Source of the DNA: a virus
Strand: one strand, 5' to 3'
Virus record (IMG/VR): IMGVR_UViG_3300009026_000007
Location: 24,520-88,519 of that record
Length of the DNA stretch: 64,000 nucleotides
The notes beneath the pieces are model-generated. The model saw only the letters and a program-made list of their open reading frames with translations. It was not told where the DNA came from and ran no database searches. Below, piece by piece: positions 1-8,506 of the stretch. Within the stretch, counting starts at the first letter, position 1. Each line of letters begins with the position of its first letter. The translations under genes were made by a program, and so were the position numbers.

Positions 1-375
1 GTCTACAGGAGGTTTTTCAATTCCATAATCTTCGTGGAATGTCCCAAGACCGTGGGCTTTACGTTCTGGATTGAGATACCAACTCAAAGCCAATGTATCA
101 ATCAACATAAGCTTTGACAAATCTACACCAAACAGTTTTTCCATCAAAGATACGTCAAATGAGATACCGTTGTGCATAACAATTGGTGTTTCGTTGTCAA
201 TGTGCCACTGAAAGAATTTAACAATCCTCTGTGATTCATCAGAACCTCGGAAAGTAAGAATATCTTTCATATCCATTTGAAAGCCAAGAACATGTAGCTT
301 GGTAGCCTTATCAAGAAGGTTATCACTTTCCAAGTCAGCTACTGTTGCTTTCTTCCAATTGTAAATATTTTTCAA
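1..375 (-). CDS. DNA polymerase, T7 gp5-like (N-terminal exonuclease part, cut by window edge)
   Basis: The 125 visible codons match the start of T7-type family A DNA polymerases. ADLESDNLLDKATKLHVLGF aligns in pattern with the Exo I block (catalytic D and E of DxE), and IVMHNGISFDV matches the Exo II block (HNG..FD). This region is the 3'-5' proofreading domain; the polymerase domain lies beyond base 1. The start is a TTG at 375, placed 7 nt after AAGGAG; the nearby ATG at 380 is followed at once by a stop. It lies 11 bp downstream of the primase-helicase gene, so the replication genes form one leftward operon. Confidence 0.88.
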   Translation of the reverse strand, partial: MKNIYNWKKATVADLESDNLLDKATKLHVLGFQMDMKDILTFRGSDESQRIVKFFQWHIDNETPIVMHNGISFDVSLMEKLFGVDLSKLMLIDTLALSWYLNPERKAHGLGTFHEDYGIEKPPVD

Positions 376-386
376 ACCATATCTCC

Positions 387-2105
387 TTAAAGTGAATCTC
401 CTTCCCATTCATACTGAAGGAGCAAACCTGTACTTTGTTGATACTGAGTCTTAAACTTGTCTTCGCCGCCAAACATTCGATTCTTAATACAACTAATAAA
501 GCTGTTTGCCTTAAGATCGCCAAGGGCATGCTTGTTACGTTGAAAACCCATTAGCAACGGGAATGCACGCATAATACCACGACTACCTGTGAATTGTGAA
601 GCAAATACTTCACCACCATTTTCGTGGTCCCGTGTGTCCTTTCCTTTTGGTGGGTTCAAGTGACTGTATACACCAATGTGAATATCAAGCTCTGCTGCAA
701 GGTTGGCAATCTCAGACGACCATTTGTTGATGAACTCGTTAGCTTCTGCACTTGACAAGTGATCGACAAGACGTGTCATGTTGTCGATCTCAACAAAGCG
801 TACACCATACTCCATAGCATTATATCGAATAGCTTTTACAATCTCTTCAATATCAAAGCGGTTCTGTGCAGCTTGTCCATCGCTCTCCCAAAGAAATAGC
901 TTGCCTTCAAGGCTATAGGCTGTCTCTAGATATTGTTCTCGGTTTTCTTGATGAATGCTTGGTACATGATAAGGTACACCATCAATCTTACCAGCAATAT
1001 TGTACAAGGTTGAACGGTTAGGTTCCTCCAACAACACAGAAAACACTTTCTCTTTGTGTTCAATAATGTTGTGTGCAGACTTCATATGTGATAACAGAGT
1101 TTTACCTAGGCCAACACCAGCACCAGTACACGTAGCTTCACCCATTCGCTGAGTGCAGTTCATATCTGTCAGTGCTTGCCAAGGATAGGCAAAACCTGGA
1201 GTAGGTGGTGTGTCATCACGGGACAGTACAGTACTTACCCCAACAACGCCCTCTGAAGTTGGCTTAGCACTTTTCCAAATACAGAAGTCTGCAAACAAAT
1301 CCCCATCACCCTTCAACAAAGCTTCGTTAGCATCCTTAGCGTTTGTTGGGTATGTAGCAACTTTAATGTCTGGAATAATCTTCTGTACATCTTTTACAGC
1401 CTTTTTGCCAGCCTCATCGTTATCAAATACCAAAACTATTTCAGTAAAGAATTTGTCAATCTCTTTACGCATACGGCCAAGGGTAGTTACAGCACTGCCT
1501 ACACCATGTGGCAAACTTGTTACCGCAAACTTGTTATACTGGTTATTACGTTTCTTGGCATGCGCTTCTAGCATCATCTCAAGGGCTCGTGAGTCAAACT
1601 CTCCCTCTGTAATATACAATCTTGGCTTTGGTCCATTAGCAGATTTCTTTGCAATCTCCCAGTTAAAAAGATCAGCACCTTTAATATCACCATGTGACCA
1701 CATAGCTTTCTTATCAAGCATGATAGATTTATAGCCAAGAAGTTTTCCCTCAAGTGTGTAAGGGAAATTCAAGGTAAAAGGTGTTTTACCGTCATACTCA
1801 CTGTACGCAAGTTTTACACCAGCTTTAGCAAAGTAAGTTGGATCAATACCTCGGTGTACAAAAGTAGGAGATTTTAGGTTACGAATCTCTTGTACTTCTT
1901 CGTAAATTTCGTCTTCTGACTTACGTACTGGTGGCTTAGGTTTAGCTCCGTTGTAAGGGTCTAGGACATAAGCTTCCAATCCTTTTGAAGCACAACTGAA
2001 ACAGTAACCAGTGAATAGGTTCTTCCCGTCATCATAGAATACTTGCAAACCTTTATCAGATGTGCAGTGTGGTACATCATGTTTAATTCGTTCTACGCAG
2101 CTCAA
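387..2105 (-). CDS. Primase-helicase, T7 gp4-like
   Basis: This 572-residue protein has the T7 gp4 order and nearly its length. A Cys/His zinc-finger-like segment (PHC...GYCFSC) occupies roughly residues 13-40. A TOPRIM region follows at about 165-250, with the YITEGEFD acidic motif and LVFDNDEAGKKA. The RecA-like helicase domain starts near 310 with Walker A GAGVGLGKT, a Walker B-like VRFVEIDN and a later GVYSHLNPP segment. It would unwind DNA and make primers for the polymerase encoded next. The start is TTG at 2105 after GGGAGAG, a second TTG-start replication gene; the ATG just upstream is followed by a stop. Confidence 0.93.
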   Translation of the reverse strand: MSCVERIKHDVPHCTSDKGLQVFYDDGKNLFTGYCFSCASKGLEAYVLDPYNGAKPKPPVRKSEDEIYEEVQEIRNLKSPTFVHRGIDPTYFAKAGVKLAYSEYDGKTPFTLNFPYTLEGKLLGYKSIMLDKKAMWSHGDIKGADLFNWEIAKKSANGPKPRLYITEGEFDSRALEMMLEAHAKKRNNQYNKFAVTSLPHGVGSAVTTLGRMRKEIDKFFTEIVLVFDNDEAGKKAVKDVQKIIPDIKVATYPTNAKDANEALLKGDGDLFADFCIWKSAKPTSEGVVGVSTVLSRDDTPPTPGFAYPWQALTDMNCTQRMGEATCTGAGVGLGKTLLSHMKSAHNIIEHKEKVFSVLLEEPNRSTLYNIAGKIDGVPYHVPSIHQENREQYLETAYSLEGKLFLWESDGQAAQNRFDIEEIVKAIRYNAMEYGVRFVEIDNMTRLVDHLSSAEANEFINKWSSEIANLAAELDIHIGVYSHLNPPKGKDTRDHENGGEVFASQFTGSRGIMRAFPLLMGFQRNKHALGDLKANSFISCIKNRMFGGEDKFKTQYQQSTGLLLQYEWEGDSL

Positions 2106-2140
2106 ATCATCTCTCCCATAATCTCTAATCCCACCTTAAT

Positions 2141-2395
2141 TCAAATGCTTTCAAGAATAGCTAATGCTTCCTTAACACGCTCACGTACATTCTCAAGAGT
2201 GTCTTCTGCATCTTGCCCTTCCTCAATAGCCCTGTCTAATTCCTCTTGACTATACATACCCTCCATAATCTTACTGACAAACTCAGTCAAATCCATATTC
2301 CCACAAAACAGAATACCAGAATTAGAGAAACTTAGCAACTCATCTTTGGAATAAATGTTTAGGTTAATTTGTGAGATGTCAATCATTTTCTTCAT
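2141..2395 (-). CDS. Hypothetical protein, 84 aa
   Basis: Acidic protein of unknown function with a predicted helical, charged C-terminal half (EELDRAIEEGQDAEDTLENV). It overlaps the end of the upstream gene by 17 bp and precedes the primase-helicase gene, so it belongs to the leftward replication operon. No recognisable domain. Confidence 0.7.
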   Translation of the reverse strand: MKKMIDISQINLNIYSKDELLSFSNSGILFCGNMDLTEFVSKIMEGMYSQEELDRAIEEGQDAEDTLENVRERVKEALAILESI

Positions 2396-2777
2396 ACCAA
2401 CTCATAGCCTGTTCAAACAATTTCTCTGCATCATAGAATATAGACCCAGCTTCGTCAACACTGTCAATCGAATTGTAATAACTGTCACCATCATGATTGT
2501 AATCCCAACCAAGCTGATAGTTGCATACTTCACCAGTCTTGAAAGCGATATGAGCATTAAAATAACTCACATAGCTGTGACAATCAAAGTGTGGTTGATC
2601 CCACATTGTACCATCTCGATTGAATCGTGCAAATGCTGGATGTTTAGGATAGATGTATAGGTAGACACACCACTTGTTCTCACCAACATAGCCAATGTGT
2701 TTAGTCACAGACACTAGAAAGTTCTTACCCTCTTTCTTCCACTCTTGCTTTGGTTTCCATCCTTCTAGATTTGCCAT
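2379..2777 (-). CDS. Hypothetical protein, 132 aa
   Basis: Unknown function; rich in Tyr, Trp and His (e.g. YPKHPAFARF, WDQPHFDCHSYVSYF), suggesting a compact globular fold. The ATG at 2777 is chosen because AGGAG lies 7 nt upstream; an in-frame ATG 18 nt earlier would put that site inside the gene. The same leader AGGAGAGATGTxATG precedes the gene at 8291, so the phage reuses this ribosome site. Confidence 0.72.
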   Translation of the reverse strand: MANLEGWKPKQEWKKEGKNFLVSVTKHIGYVGENKWCVYLYIYPKHPAFARFNRDGTMWDQPHFDCHSYVSYFNAHIAFKTGEVCNYQLGWDYNHDGDSYYNSIDSVDEAGSIFYDAEKLFEQAMSWYEEND

Positions 2778-2814
2778 CACATCTCTCCTCATCAATTAAT
2801 TTCAATACGATAAA

Positions 2815-2843
2815 ATAATACTCGTAAAATTCTGTGCAGTCAA
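2815..2843 (-). promoter_or_regulatory. sigma70-type promoter, leftward
   Basis: On the minus strand TTGACT (2843-2838), 17 nt, TATTAT (2820-2815). It would drive the genes from 2777 into the primase and polymerase genes. The -35 box overlaps the end of the frameshifted gene upstream. Confidence 0.65.
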
Positions 2844-3254
2844 GGCATTTTGATTTCAAGACCGTTGTCTGTCAGGTAGTACATTGTAGGCTCATCGTCC
2901 TCTTCATAAAGTTCATAGCCAATGAATTGTTTATCTGAATTCTTCTCAGCATATGGAGCAACCCAGTCAAAGAAAGATTCAATTTCACCCTCGTAATTTT
3001 TAAGATCACTCCGGTTCAACAGAAACCATTGCTTTGTAATATCATCATACCAGAATTTACCCACACATCGGCATATGATAGAATGAGCTGCAACGTAGCA
3101 TAAAGTACCAGCGACCTTTTGTGAATAATTCATGATCCGGTAATGTTTCAGGGGCTTCTTTCTCACCCATCATTGCAGCAATTGTGTCAATTACGCTTTG
3201 TGGAGTCTCTGGTTTAAAGCTAATTTTTACATAGATTTCTGTGTACATGCCCAT
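2840..3254 (-). pseudogene. Frameshifted small phage gene (MGMYTEIYV family)
   Basis: Two overlapping frames together read as one protein. Codons from ATG 3254 give MGMYTEIYVKISFKPETPQ and run to LRCSSFYHMPMCG before a TAA. The +1 frame then continues naturally as GKFWYDDITKQWFLLN to ...ELYEEDDEP and a stop at 2840. Removing one G from the GGG run (plus-strand CCC at 3061-3063) joins them as MPMCGKFWYDD. I have seen proteins of this overall pattern in phages, but cannot compare here. It is either a mutated gene, a programmed shift or a sequencing error. Confidence 0.68.
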
Positions 3255-3288
3255 ATTGTCTCTCCCACCTATTGATTAACGTAGACCA

Positions 3289-3317
3289 AGATTACACCCC
3301 ATCCTCAGACCTGTCAA
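3289..3317 (-). promoter_or_regulatory. sigma70 promoter, leftward
   Basis: Minus strand TTGACA (3317-3312), 17 nt, TAATCT (3294-3289), 35 bp upstream of the gene starting at 3254. It is back to back with the rightward promoter at 3353, so the two early units diverge here. Confidence 0.75.
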
Positions 3318-3352
3318 GCTTCTTATGCAAAATAATTTCTCTAAATTTCCTC

Positions 3353-3381
3353 TTGACTCCTGTGGATTTGTTGGATAGGAT
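3353..3381 (+). promoter_or_regulatory. sigma70 promoter, rightward
   Basis: TTGACT, 17 nt, TAGGAT, about 36 bp before the ATG at 3417. First promoter of the long rightward cluster. Confidence 0.72.
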
Positions 3382-3416
3382 GAGGGCTGTTGGATAAATT
3401 GATGAGGAGAAAGGCC

Positions 3417-3566
3417 ATGAACATTACAACCGAGCAAGCTAAAGAAATTCTAGAGCTTTTGTCATACGTAGCTGATGAGGTTTGGGGTAAAACTCGCAAA
3501 GAGCTAGAACTACGTACAGCTAAGATTGAACATGTAATTAAAGAAGGCTTGGAGGATGAGAAATGA
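3417..3566 (+). CDS. Hypothetical protein, 49 aa
   Basis: Small, strongly helical and charged protein (TEQAKEILELLSYVADEVW...) without a known domain. It is first in the unit after the 3353 promoter, has GAGGAG upstream, and its stop overlaps the next start (ATGA). Confidence 0.7.
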   Translation: MNITTEQAKEILELLSYVADEVWGKTRKELELRTAKIEHVIKEGLEDEK

Positions 3567-3796
3567 CACCAACATTTGATTCGGAACACTATAACGAAGA
3601 CTTGACACCAAAGAAGTGTTATGAATGTGGTTGTACGACTTTCCACAAGAAAGTGATAGACACCCTAGACGGACACGTTATGGCTTTCAAGCTTTCGTGC
3701 TTGGACTGTGGTATTTTGCTACAATATTGGGATACAGGACATTACGATCCAGAAATGGCTTGGTTGTCTAATGGTAGTAAGGAGTTTGGTAGATGA
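3563..3796 (+). CDS. Zinc-ribbon-like small protein, 77 aa
   Basis: Two Cys pairs, CYECGC at about residues 19-24 and CLDCG at about 46-50, are spaced like a small zinc ribbon, so metal binding is likely; target unknown. Overlaps both neighbours by 4 bp (ATGA), indicating translational coupling. Confidence 0.72.
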   Translation: MTPTFDSEHYNEDLTPKKCYECGCTTFHKKVIDTLDGHVMAFKLSCLDCGILLQYWDTGHYDPEMAWLSNGSKEFGR

Positions 3797-3978
3797 AAAA
3801 GAAATTCAAAATCATTGACGCGGGCTCTGGCGAGAAATTCAAGCTTAAAGATGGGCAAATGCTTGTCATGAATAATCAAGGAGTGTTCTTCTTGGTTGGT
3901 AATTTTAGAGATTATGACACTTATGTGCATAGGCTGTCTGATGTGTGTCCTAAGTATGAGGTGATTTGGAATGAATAA
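3793..3978 (+). CDS. Hypothetical protein, 61 aa
   Basis: Starts with KKKFKIIDAGSGEKF, looks like a small beta-rich protein, no motif recognised. ATGA overlap with the gene before and 8 bp overlap with the gene after. Confidence 0.68.
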   Translation: MKKKFKIIDAGSGEKFKLKDGQMLVMNNQGVFFLVGNFRDYDTYVHRLSDVCPKYEVIWNE

Positions 3979-4255
3979 TCTTAAAGCATACACGGTGCAT
4001 CACTTAGTTGGTAAAGGTTCGTGGCAACGTGAGGACACATCTGTTATCATTGCTTCGTCCAAATATGAAGCCAGCACCTTTGTAGAGGGAACTGTACTGA
4101 ATGTTTATGATGGCAGAAGCTTACGTAAAGGCGAGTGCCTAAGTCATTCCAGTTGGAGCCTAGATGGATGGGCTAACAAGAAGACTCCACAAGTGAGTGA
4201 AGAGTGGAGACAATATTTGATTCGTAGGCATTTTGATGATGGGATTGAGGATTAA
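3971..4255 (+). CDS. Hypothetical protein, 94 aa
   Basis: Begins MNNLKAYTVHHLV and carries VIIASSKYEAS, a pattern seen in small phage proteins with an N-terminal strand-helix unit. C-terminus acidic (FDDGIED). Function not recognised. Confidence 0.66.
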   Translation: MNNLKAYTVHHLVGKGSWQREDTSVIIASSKYEASTFVEGTVLNVYDGRSLRKGECLSHSSWSLDGWANKKTPQVSEEWRQYLIRRHFDDGIED

Positions 4256-4273
4256 ATTGATGATGAGATTTTT

Positions 4274-4546
4274 ATGAAACTTAGTGCTTGGGTTATGCAA
4301 GATCACTGTTCTCTGCGGTATGTGTTGGGCACAGACAAGGAAGCTATTGGTAATCGAGTAGCTTTTATTGAGAAGACTCCACGTGTACGTGTTGCTGAGT
4401 TTAATGGTAATTGGGCAGAGGATCAGAATAATTGGTTACAAGGTCCAAAAGGCTGTGCTCCAGAATACGGGCAGTATCAACCTAGCAGAGATTGGTGTGA
4501 TATGCAATTGATTGAAATGGGCTACATTTTGACGGAAGAAGAATAA
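4274..4546 (+). CDS. Hypothetical protein, 90 aa
   Basis: Trp-rich (SAWVMQ, NWAED, NNWLQG, RDWCD) soluble protein with an acidic tail (LTEEE). No known domain. Next gene starts right after its stop. Confidence 0.66.
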   Translation: MKLSAWVMQDHCSLRYVLGTDKEAIGNRVAFIEKTPRVRVAEFNGNWAEDQNNWLQGPKGCAPEYGQYQPSRDWCDMQLIEMGYILTEEE

Positions 4547-4702
4547 ATGAACGTTAAAGAACTTAAAGAGTTTCTAGAAAATTTGCCAGATGATGCTGAA
4601 TGTTTGGCTTATGAAAGTCATTGCACCTATACAGGTAAAATTTACTATGAGGAATTGAGTGTTGGTTATGACAAAGAACACAAGGAGGTTAAATTTTCAT
4701 GA
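4547..4702 (+). CDS. Hypothetical protein, 51 aa
   Basis: MNVKELKEFLENLPDDAE resembles the N-terminus of many small phage proteins with a helix followed by LPDDA and then beta strands. ATGA overlap with the gene at 4699. Function unknown. Confidence 0.66.
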   Translation: MNVKELKEFLENLPDDAECLAYESHCTYTGKIYYEELSVGYDKEHKEVKFS

Positions 4703-5109
4703 TTGAAGCAATCGTAGAAGTATGGTGTTCACCTCTTCGCCAAGAAGATTATTCTGTAAAGATCATCCCGCTTTGTGCTGGAGATTTGTTCAACGTAGAG
4801 GATGACATTAGAGACTATATAAATTGGGATTTCTACCTGAATACTTTTGGTGTGGATTATCTTGAGGTTAAAGGATTGTGGAAGGTTGTCTTTAAGATTT
4901 CTGTAAGCTATTCAACTTACTACACCTATGATGGCCCTGATGATGACGTAGATATTGGGCAAGAAGTTTTGTTCAAAGGTCAGTGTCAAGAGTGGTCTGA
5001 AATGAAATACATTTGGCTTGAGTTGAACGGTAAGATTGATGAGTATTTCAAGAAGCCTTGGAAGAAACACTTAGGCTTATATCAAGATAATTTGTTAGTT
5101 AGTGATTGA
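4699..5109 (+). CDS. Hypothetical protein, 136 aa
   Basis: Aromatic-rich acidic protein (YSTYYTYDGPDDDVD) with no recognised domain. Last gene of the first rightward block; GGAGG lies upstream of its ATG, inside the previous gene. Confidence 0.68.
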   Translation: MIEAIVEVWCSPLRQEDYSVKIIPLCAGDLFNVEDDIRDYINWDFYLNTFGVDYLEVKGLWKVVFKISVSYSTYYTYDGPDDDVDIGQEVLFKGQCQEWSEMKYIWLELNGKIDEYFKKPWKKHLGLYQDNLLVSD

Positions 5110-5237
5110 CAATCTCGGAAGAGTAGTGTCCGAAAAAATTCCGAAAAGTTTTCTGCAGGCCACGATTTACAAGGGCTGTAGAGATTTGCCCTTAGGACTA
5201 GGTACTATCTAAATAACACAGAAAAAGAGAAGAAAAT
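5110..5237 (+). promoter_or_regulatory. Control region before the helicase gene
   Basis: 128 bp without a gene. It holds two TCCGAAAA copies (5149-5160 area), a hairpin AAGGGC/GCCCTT (5171-5176 with 5188-5193) and a TACTAT box (5203-5208) lacking a clear -35. The hairpin overlaps where a -35 would lie. A regulated promoter is likely but I cannot define it. Confidence 0.4.
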
Positions 5238-6479
5238 ATGGCAACTAAAATTGAAGTTTTAGATAAGATTATGGGCAGCGGTAAGACTACAGCGATCTTA
5301 AAATGGTGTGAACAAAACCCCACTACTGCGTTCCTGTATGTGACACCTTTGTTAAGTGAAAGTGAGAAACGTGTAGTTGATGCTTGTGTAGAAGCTAAGT
5401 TCATTGCACCTAATACAGAAGAATTTGAAACTAAAGGGGAACATCTTTTAGATTTGTTACAATCTGGTGTTAACATCTCTATTACTCATGCTCTTTACTC
5501 TAGTTTAAAAGAAACACATTTACAGTGGATCACACTAAATAAATATACTATCATTCTTGATGAAGAAGTTAGTTTTATTGAACCATTTACAAGCAGCTAT
5601 AAAAAACAAGATTTTGATTATCTCCGTTCTTTGAAACAAATTGAAGTTGCAGAAGATGGTAAACTTCTATGGTTGAATGATGATATTGATAATGGTGCTA
5701 AGTACTCTAAACTTGCTAATATGTGCCGCCTAGGCATGATTTATCAAGCTAAGCGCAGTGAGAATATGTTTGTAACCCAACTGCCTATGGGATTGATTCA
5801 TTCTGCTAATCGTGTAATCTTGTTAACTTATTTGTTTAAGGGAAGCATTCTTTCTTCTTTCTTGCAACTAAAAGGAATTCATGTTGTTGATTTTAAAGAT
5901 GTGGAAGTAAAAGAGGTTTCTAAGAAGTCTTTAATTCCTTTGATTGAGTATGTAGGAGAAAAGCAAGTTAAAGACTGGGCTGGTGAATCTCTATCTTCTT
6001 CATGGTATTCTAAGAAGAACCAGAAAGATTTAACACAACTTAGTAACTCAATTAGATATATTGGAGATGCAAATAAGGCTAAAAGTACAGACTTAGTTTG
6101 GTGTGTACCATCTACACTTGTTAACCCTACAAAGAAGGGAGCTAACAAAATTAGTCCTAAAGGTTATAGTGCAGGTACTGGTGAGATTGATGAAGATGGG
6201 ATTGCTCACGGTTGTTTCCTAGCCTGTACAGCTCGTGCTACTAACGCCTATCGTGATCGTTCTGTATTGGTGCATGCTTATAACCGTTTTCCTCATGTCT
6301 CTGTTTCTTCATTCCTACAAGATTATGGTGTGGATGTTGACAACAATCAATTTGCATTGTCTGAGCTAGTCCAGTTTGTGTGGCGATCACAGATTCGTGA
6401 TGGAAAACCAATTAAGATTTGCATTTTGTCAAAAAGGATGCGATCATTGTTTCAGAACTGGTTAGCTCAAGAGGACTAA
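5238..6479 (+). CDS. SF2-like DEAD-type helicase, 413 aa
   Basis: Walker A MGSGKTT lies at about residues 12-18, a Walker B-like IILDEE at about 105-110, and a motif VI-like FVWRSQIR near the C-terminus after FLACTARATN. This is the layout of a superfamily 2 NTPase. Phage proteins of this kind act in replication initiation or recombination, though the substrate cannot be told here. It is by far the largest gene of the rightward cluster and has its own leader region. Confidence 0.75.
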   Translation: MATKIEVLDKIMGSGKTTAILKWCEQNPTTAFLYVTPLLSESEKRVVDACVEAKFIAPNTEEFETKGEHLLDLLQSGVNISITHALYSSLKETHLQWITLNKYTIILDEEVSFIEPFTSSYKKQDFDYLRSLKQIEVAEDGKLLWLNDDIDNGAKYSKLANMCRLGMIYQAKRSENMFVTQLPMGLIHSANRVILLTYLFKGSILSSFLQLKGIHVVDFKDVEVKEVSKKSLIPLIEYVGEKQVKDWAGESLSSSWYSKKNQKDLTQLSNSIRYIGDANKAKSTDLVWCVPSTLVNPTKKGANKISPKGYSAGTGEIDEDGIAHGCFLACTARATNAYRDRSVLVHAYNRFPHVSVSSFLQDYGVDVDNNQFALSELVQFVWRSQIRDGKPIKICILSKRMRSLFQNWLAQED

Positions 6480-6482
6480 GAA

Positions 6483-6683
6483 ATGAACACCCAACAACTA
6501 AAACAATTTGATGAATCCTATCAATGGTGGGCTGACTTTCTAGCTGCTCGGCGGGAGGCTATACATGCTATGCATCGTCTAGGTAAATCGTTTGAGGATA
6601 TTCAATCCACTTTAGGTTTTACCTATCCAGATCACGCTAAGGCTATTTGGACTGGTACACGTTCTATTTATGAGGAAAAATAA
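6483..6683 (+). CDS. Small helical protein, HTH-like, 66 aa
   Basis: Residues 22-55 (RREAIHAMHRLGKSFEDIQS) look like a helix-turn-helix of the kind used to choose DNA sites, but no family is recognised. It follows the helicase by 3 bp. Confidence 0.62.
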   Translation: MNTQQLKQFDESYQWWADFLAARREAIHAMHRLGKSFEDIQSTLGFTYPDHAKAIWTGTRSIYEEK

Positions 6684-6938
6684 ATGAAAGTTTGGATAGT
6701 GACATACGAAGTGAATGCTTATGACCAAGAAGGTGAATACTTCCAGTGTGGTTTTGTAAATAAACCGACCTACGAACAAGCTTTAAACTTGCTTGATGGT
6801 CTTGGTGTGATTAATAAAAACTATTCTGGCTATGCCGGGGATTACATTGAGAAATGTGTTAATAAATTCCTAGATGGTGGTGGACGTATTAGTACAGAGC
6901 ATTGTTGGTACAATCTGAGAGAAGAGGATTTTAAATAG
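6684..6938 (+). CDS. Hypothetical protein, 84 aa
   Basis: Starts VWIVTYEVNAYDQEGEYF, a pattern of small phage proteins with a beta start; no catalytic motif. Start directly abuts the previous stop. Confidence 0.66.
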   Translation: MKVWIVTYEVNAYDQEGEYFQCGFVNKPTYEQALNLLDGLGVINKNYSGYAGDYIEKCVNKFLDGGGRISTEHCWYNLREEDFK

Positions 6939-6986
6939 TGCACAACCTAACAACAAACCATATTATCGTCAGAAGGAGAGGTACTG

Positions 6987-7319
6987 ATGAAAGTAGAAAA
7001 ATTCACAGATGAAGTTGTAAAGATAGGGGATGCTTTTCTAGCTTTATCTACGATCCATTCTATTAGCCCCGTGTACTTGAATGGTATACGTGGATATGGA
7101 TCTGTTTGGTATTCATTTGATGTACAAAGTGCATTAGGTGGTAGTATAGGTACAAAAATAGGTGGTGAAGCGATTGAGTATTGGGAGCTGCCATCAGAGA
7201 CTTTTAGACAGATTGATCAAGAAGAGCATGAGATGTTTATTAATAAGAAGATTGAACTACTTGTTGTCAGAGATGAGTTAGTACAGTTATGGTGTGAGTA
7301 TTTGGAGAATAATAAATGA
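6987..7319 (+). CDS. Hypothetical protein, 110 aa
   Basis: Good ribosome site (AGAAGGAGAGG) before the ATG. Beta-rich first half, helical acidic C-terminus ending in LWCEYLENNK. Function unknown. Confidence 0.66.
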   Translation: MKVEKFTDEVVKIGDAFLALSTIHSISPVYLNGIRGYGSVWYSFDVQSALGGSIGTKIGGEAIEYWELPSETFRQIDQEEHEMFINKKIELLVVRDELVQLWCEYLENNK

Positions 7320-7591
7320 AAATGAAACAAGTCTCACAAAAAGACTGTGAACACATTATGAATTTATGTGGAGCTTACAAGTATGGTAATCAATATTATC
7401 GAAATGTCAGCGACTGGAGATTAGATACTCTTGTAGGAGAATATAAACAAGGTCAGTGGGAAGTTCCAAACTACCTCTACGAAGCCTACATTAGGCCGGG
7501 TTATGCAGTAAAAAGTACCCCAGAAACCTTGCAAAGCTATTCTCTATGGGATAGACTGTGTTGGTCAATTAAACGTATTTGGGAGGTATGA
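7316..7591 (+). CDS. Hypothetical protein, 91 aa
   Basis: ATGA overlap with the gene before. Tyr/Trp-rich, basic C-terminus (LCWSIKRIWEV). Unknown. Confidence 0.64.
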   Translation: MKMKQVSQKDCEHIMNLCGAYKYGNQYYRNVSDWRLDTLVGEYKQGQWEVPNYLYEAYIRPGYAVKSTPETLQSYSLWDRLCWSIKRIWEV

Positions 7592-7592
7592 A

Positions 7593-7838
7593 ATGCTGGT
7601 ATATAAAAACATTACCCTTGTAAAATCATCTGATGGTGATTGGGAAGGGTTGTATCTTGATAACCAACTGTACACAGAAAATCACAGCCTACGTCTAGAA
7701 GATGTGTTTGAAATTATTAATGATCACCACATCTCAGAAGCTGTGTCATTTGAGATTGATTGTGATTGGTTAGTTGAGGACCAGGGCGGACTCTTACCAA
7801 ATTTTCTTAGTGATATTCCTGAAGGTGCAAGGGTGTAA
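7593..7838 (+). CDS. Hypothetical protein, 81 aa
   Basis: Acidic small protein with SSDGDWEGLYLDNQ near the N-terminus; GGAGG before the start. Its stop shares a base with the next start (TAATG). Confidence 0.64.
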   Translation: MLVYKNITLVKSSDGDWEGLYLDNQLYTENHSLRLEDVFEIINDHHISEAVSFEIDCDWLVEDQGGLLPNFLSDIPEGARV

Positions 7839-8020
7839 TGTCTCTATCAAAATGTGACGGCACATCCTGCCCTGTAAAACACAAATGTCAACGCTTCCTA
7901 CAAACCCCTCTTGTGAAATATCAGAGTTATTTATGCATGATTATAGCTTGTAAGGATATGGACGAAGATGGGTGTAAATTCTTTATAGAGAGTGAGGAGA
8001 AAGAGAATGAATTGGTATAA
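7838..8020 (+). CDS. Cys-rich small protein, 60 aa
   Basis: Six Cys (CDGTSCPVKHKC, then C..C..C) suggest a metal-bound fold. The pattern of CPVxxxC after a short N-terminus recurs in small phage zinc proteins. Function unknown. Confidence 0.64.
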   Translation: MSLSKCDGTSCPVKHKCQRFLQTPLVKYQSYLCMIIACKDMDEDGCKFFIESEEKENELV

Positions 8021-8219
8021 TGAGATTTGTGCTAATGGACTTACTGAGAAACCCCCTAAAGATATACCTAAACCTAAATGGGCAACACACTCATTTAAAA
8101 GAATGGGAAGGATTCTTTATGGCAACCTTTACGGTGAAAGTTTGATTTGGGTTAATGAAGAAAGAACCTTGTATTATACAAATGAAGATATAGACCAAGG
8201 GTCTTTGTTAAAATTCTAA
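8007..8219 (+). CDS. Hypothetical protein, 70 aa
   Basis: Begins MNWYNEICANG. The ATG at 8007 follows GAGGAG by a normal distance, so the in-frame GTG at 7992 that would include this site is not used. Overlaps the end of the previous gene by 14 bp. Confidence 0.62.
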   Translation: MNWYNEICANGLTEKPPKDIPKPKWATHSFKRMGRILYGNLYGESLIWVNEERTLYYTNEDIDQGSLLKF

Positions 8220-8228
8220 GAAAATGCC

Positions 8229-8257
8229 TTGACACACCTCTAAAAACCACCTAAGCT
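8229..8257 (+). promoter_or_regulatory. sigma70 promoter
   Basis: TTGACA, 17 nt, TAAGCT, upstream of the gene at 8291. Confidence 0.65.
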
Positions 8258-8290
8258 ATCCCTACACACAGAATATTGAGGAGAGATGTT

Positions 8291-8506
8291 ATGAAGAGTC
8301 AATTTAACCTACGTCTGAATGAGAGATGTGAATCTCACTCTTGCTCAGAAGGTGATCATGCTAACCGCTGCCCCAAAGATGGTAAGTTATATGCTGTGTG
8401 GGGAATTGGTATTGAGTACAATGATCGGCACGAGTATTATCTTTGCGAAGAGGGTGTCAGTATTGATGTAAATCATGGGTTTACAGTTCAGGAGATTACA
8501 GAATGA
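8291..8506 (+). CDS. Hypothetical protein with Cys/His cluster, 71 aa
   Basis: CESHSCSEGDHANRC near residues 11-25 may bind a metal. ATG 8291 is placed after AGGAG with the same AGGAGAGATGTxATG leader as the gene starting at 2777. First gene after the 8229 promoter. Confidence 0.66.
   Translation: MKSQFNLRLNERCESHSCSEGDHANRCPKDGKLYAVWGIGIEYNDRHEYYLCEEGVSIDVNHGFTVQEITE

Noticed and set aside
1210-1734. A 174-codon open frame on the plus strand
   Set aside because: It lies entirely opposite the primase-helicase gene and has no family pattern; a shadow.
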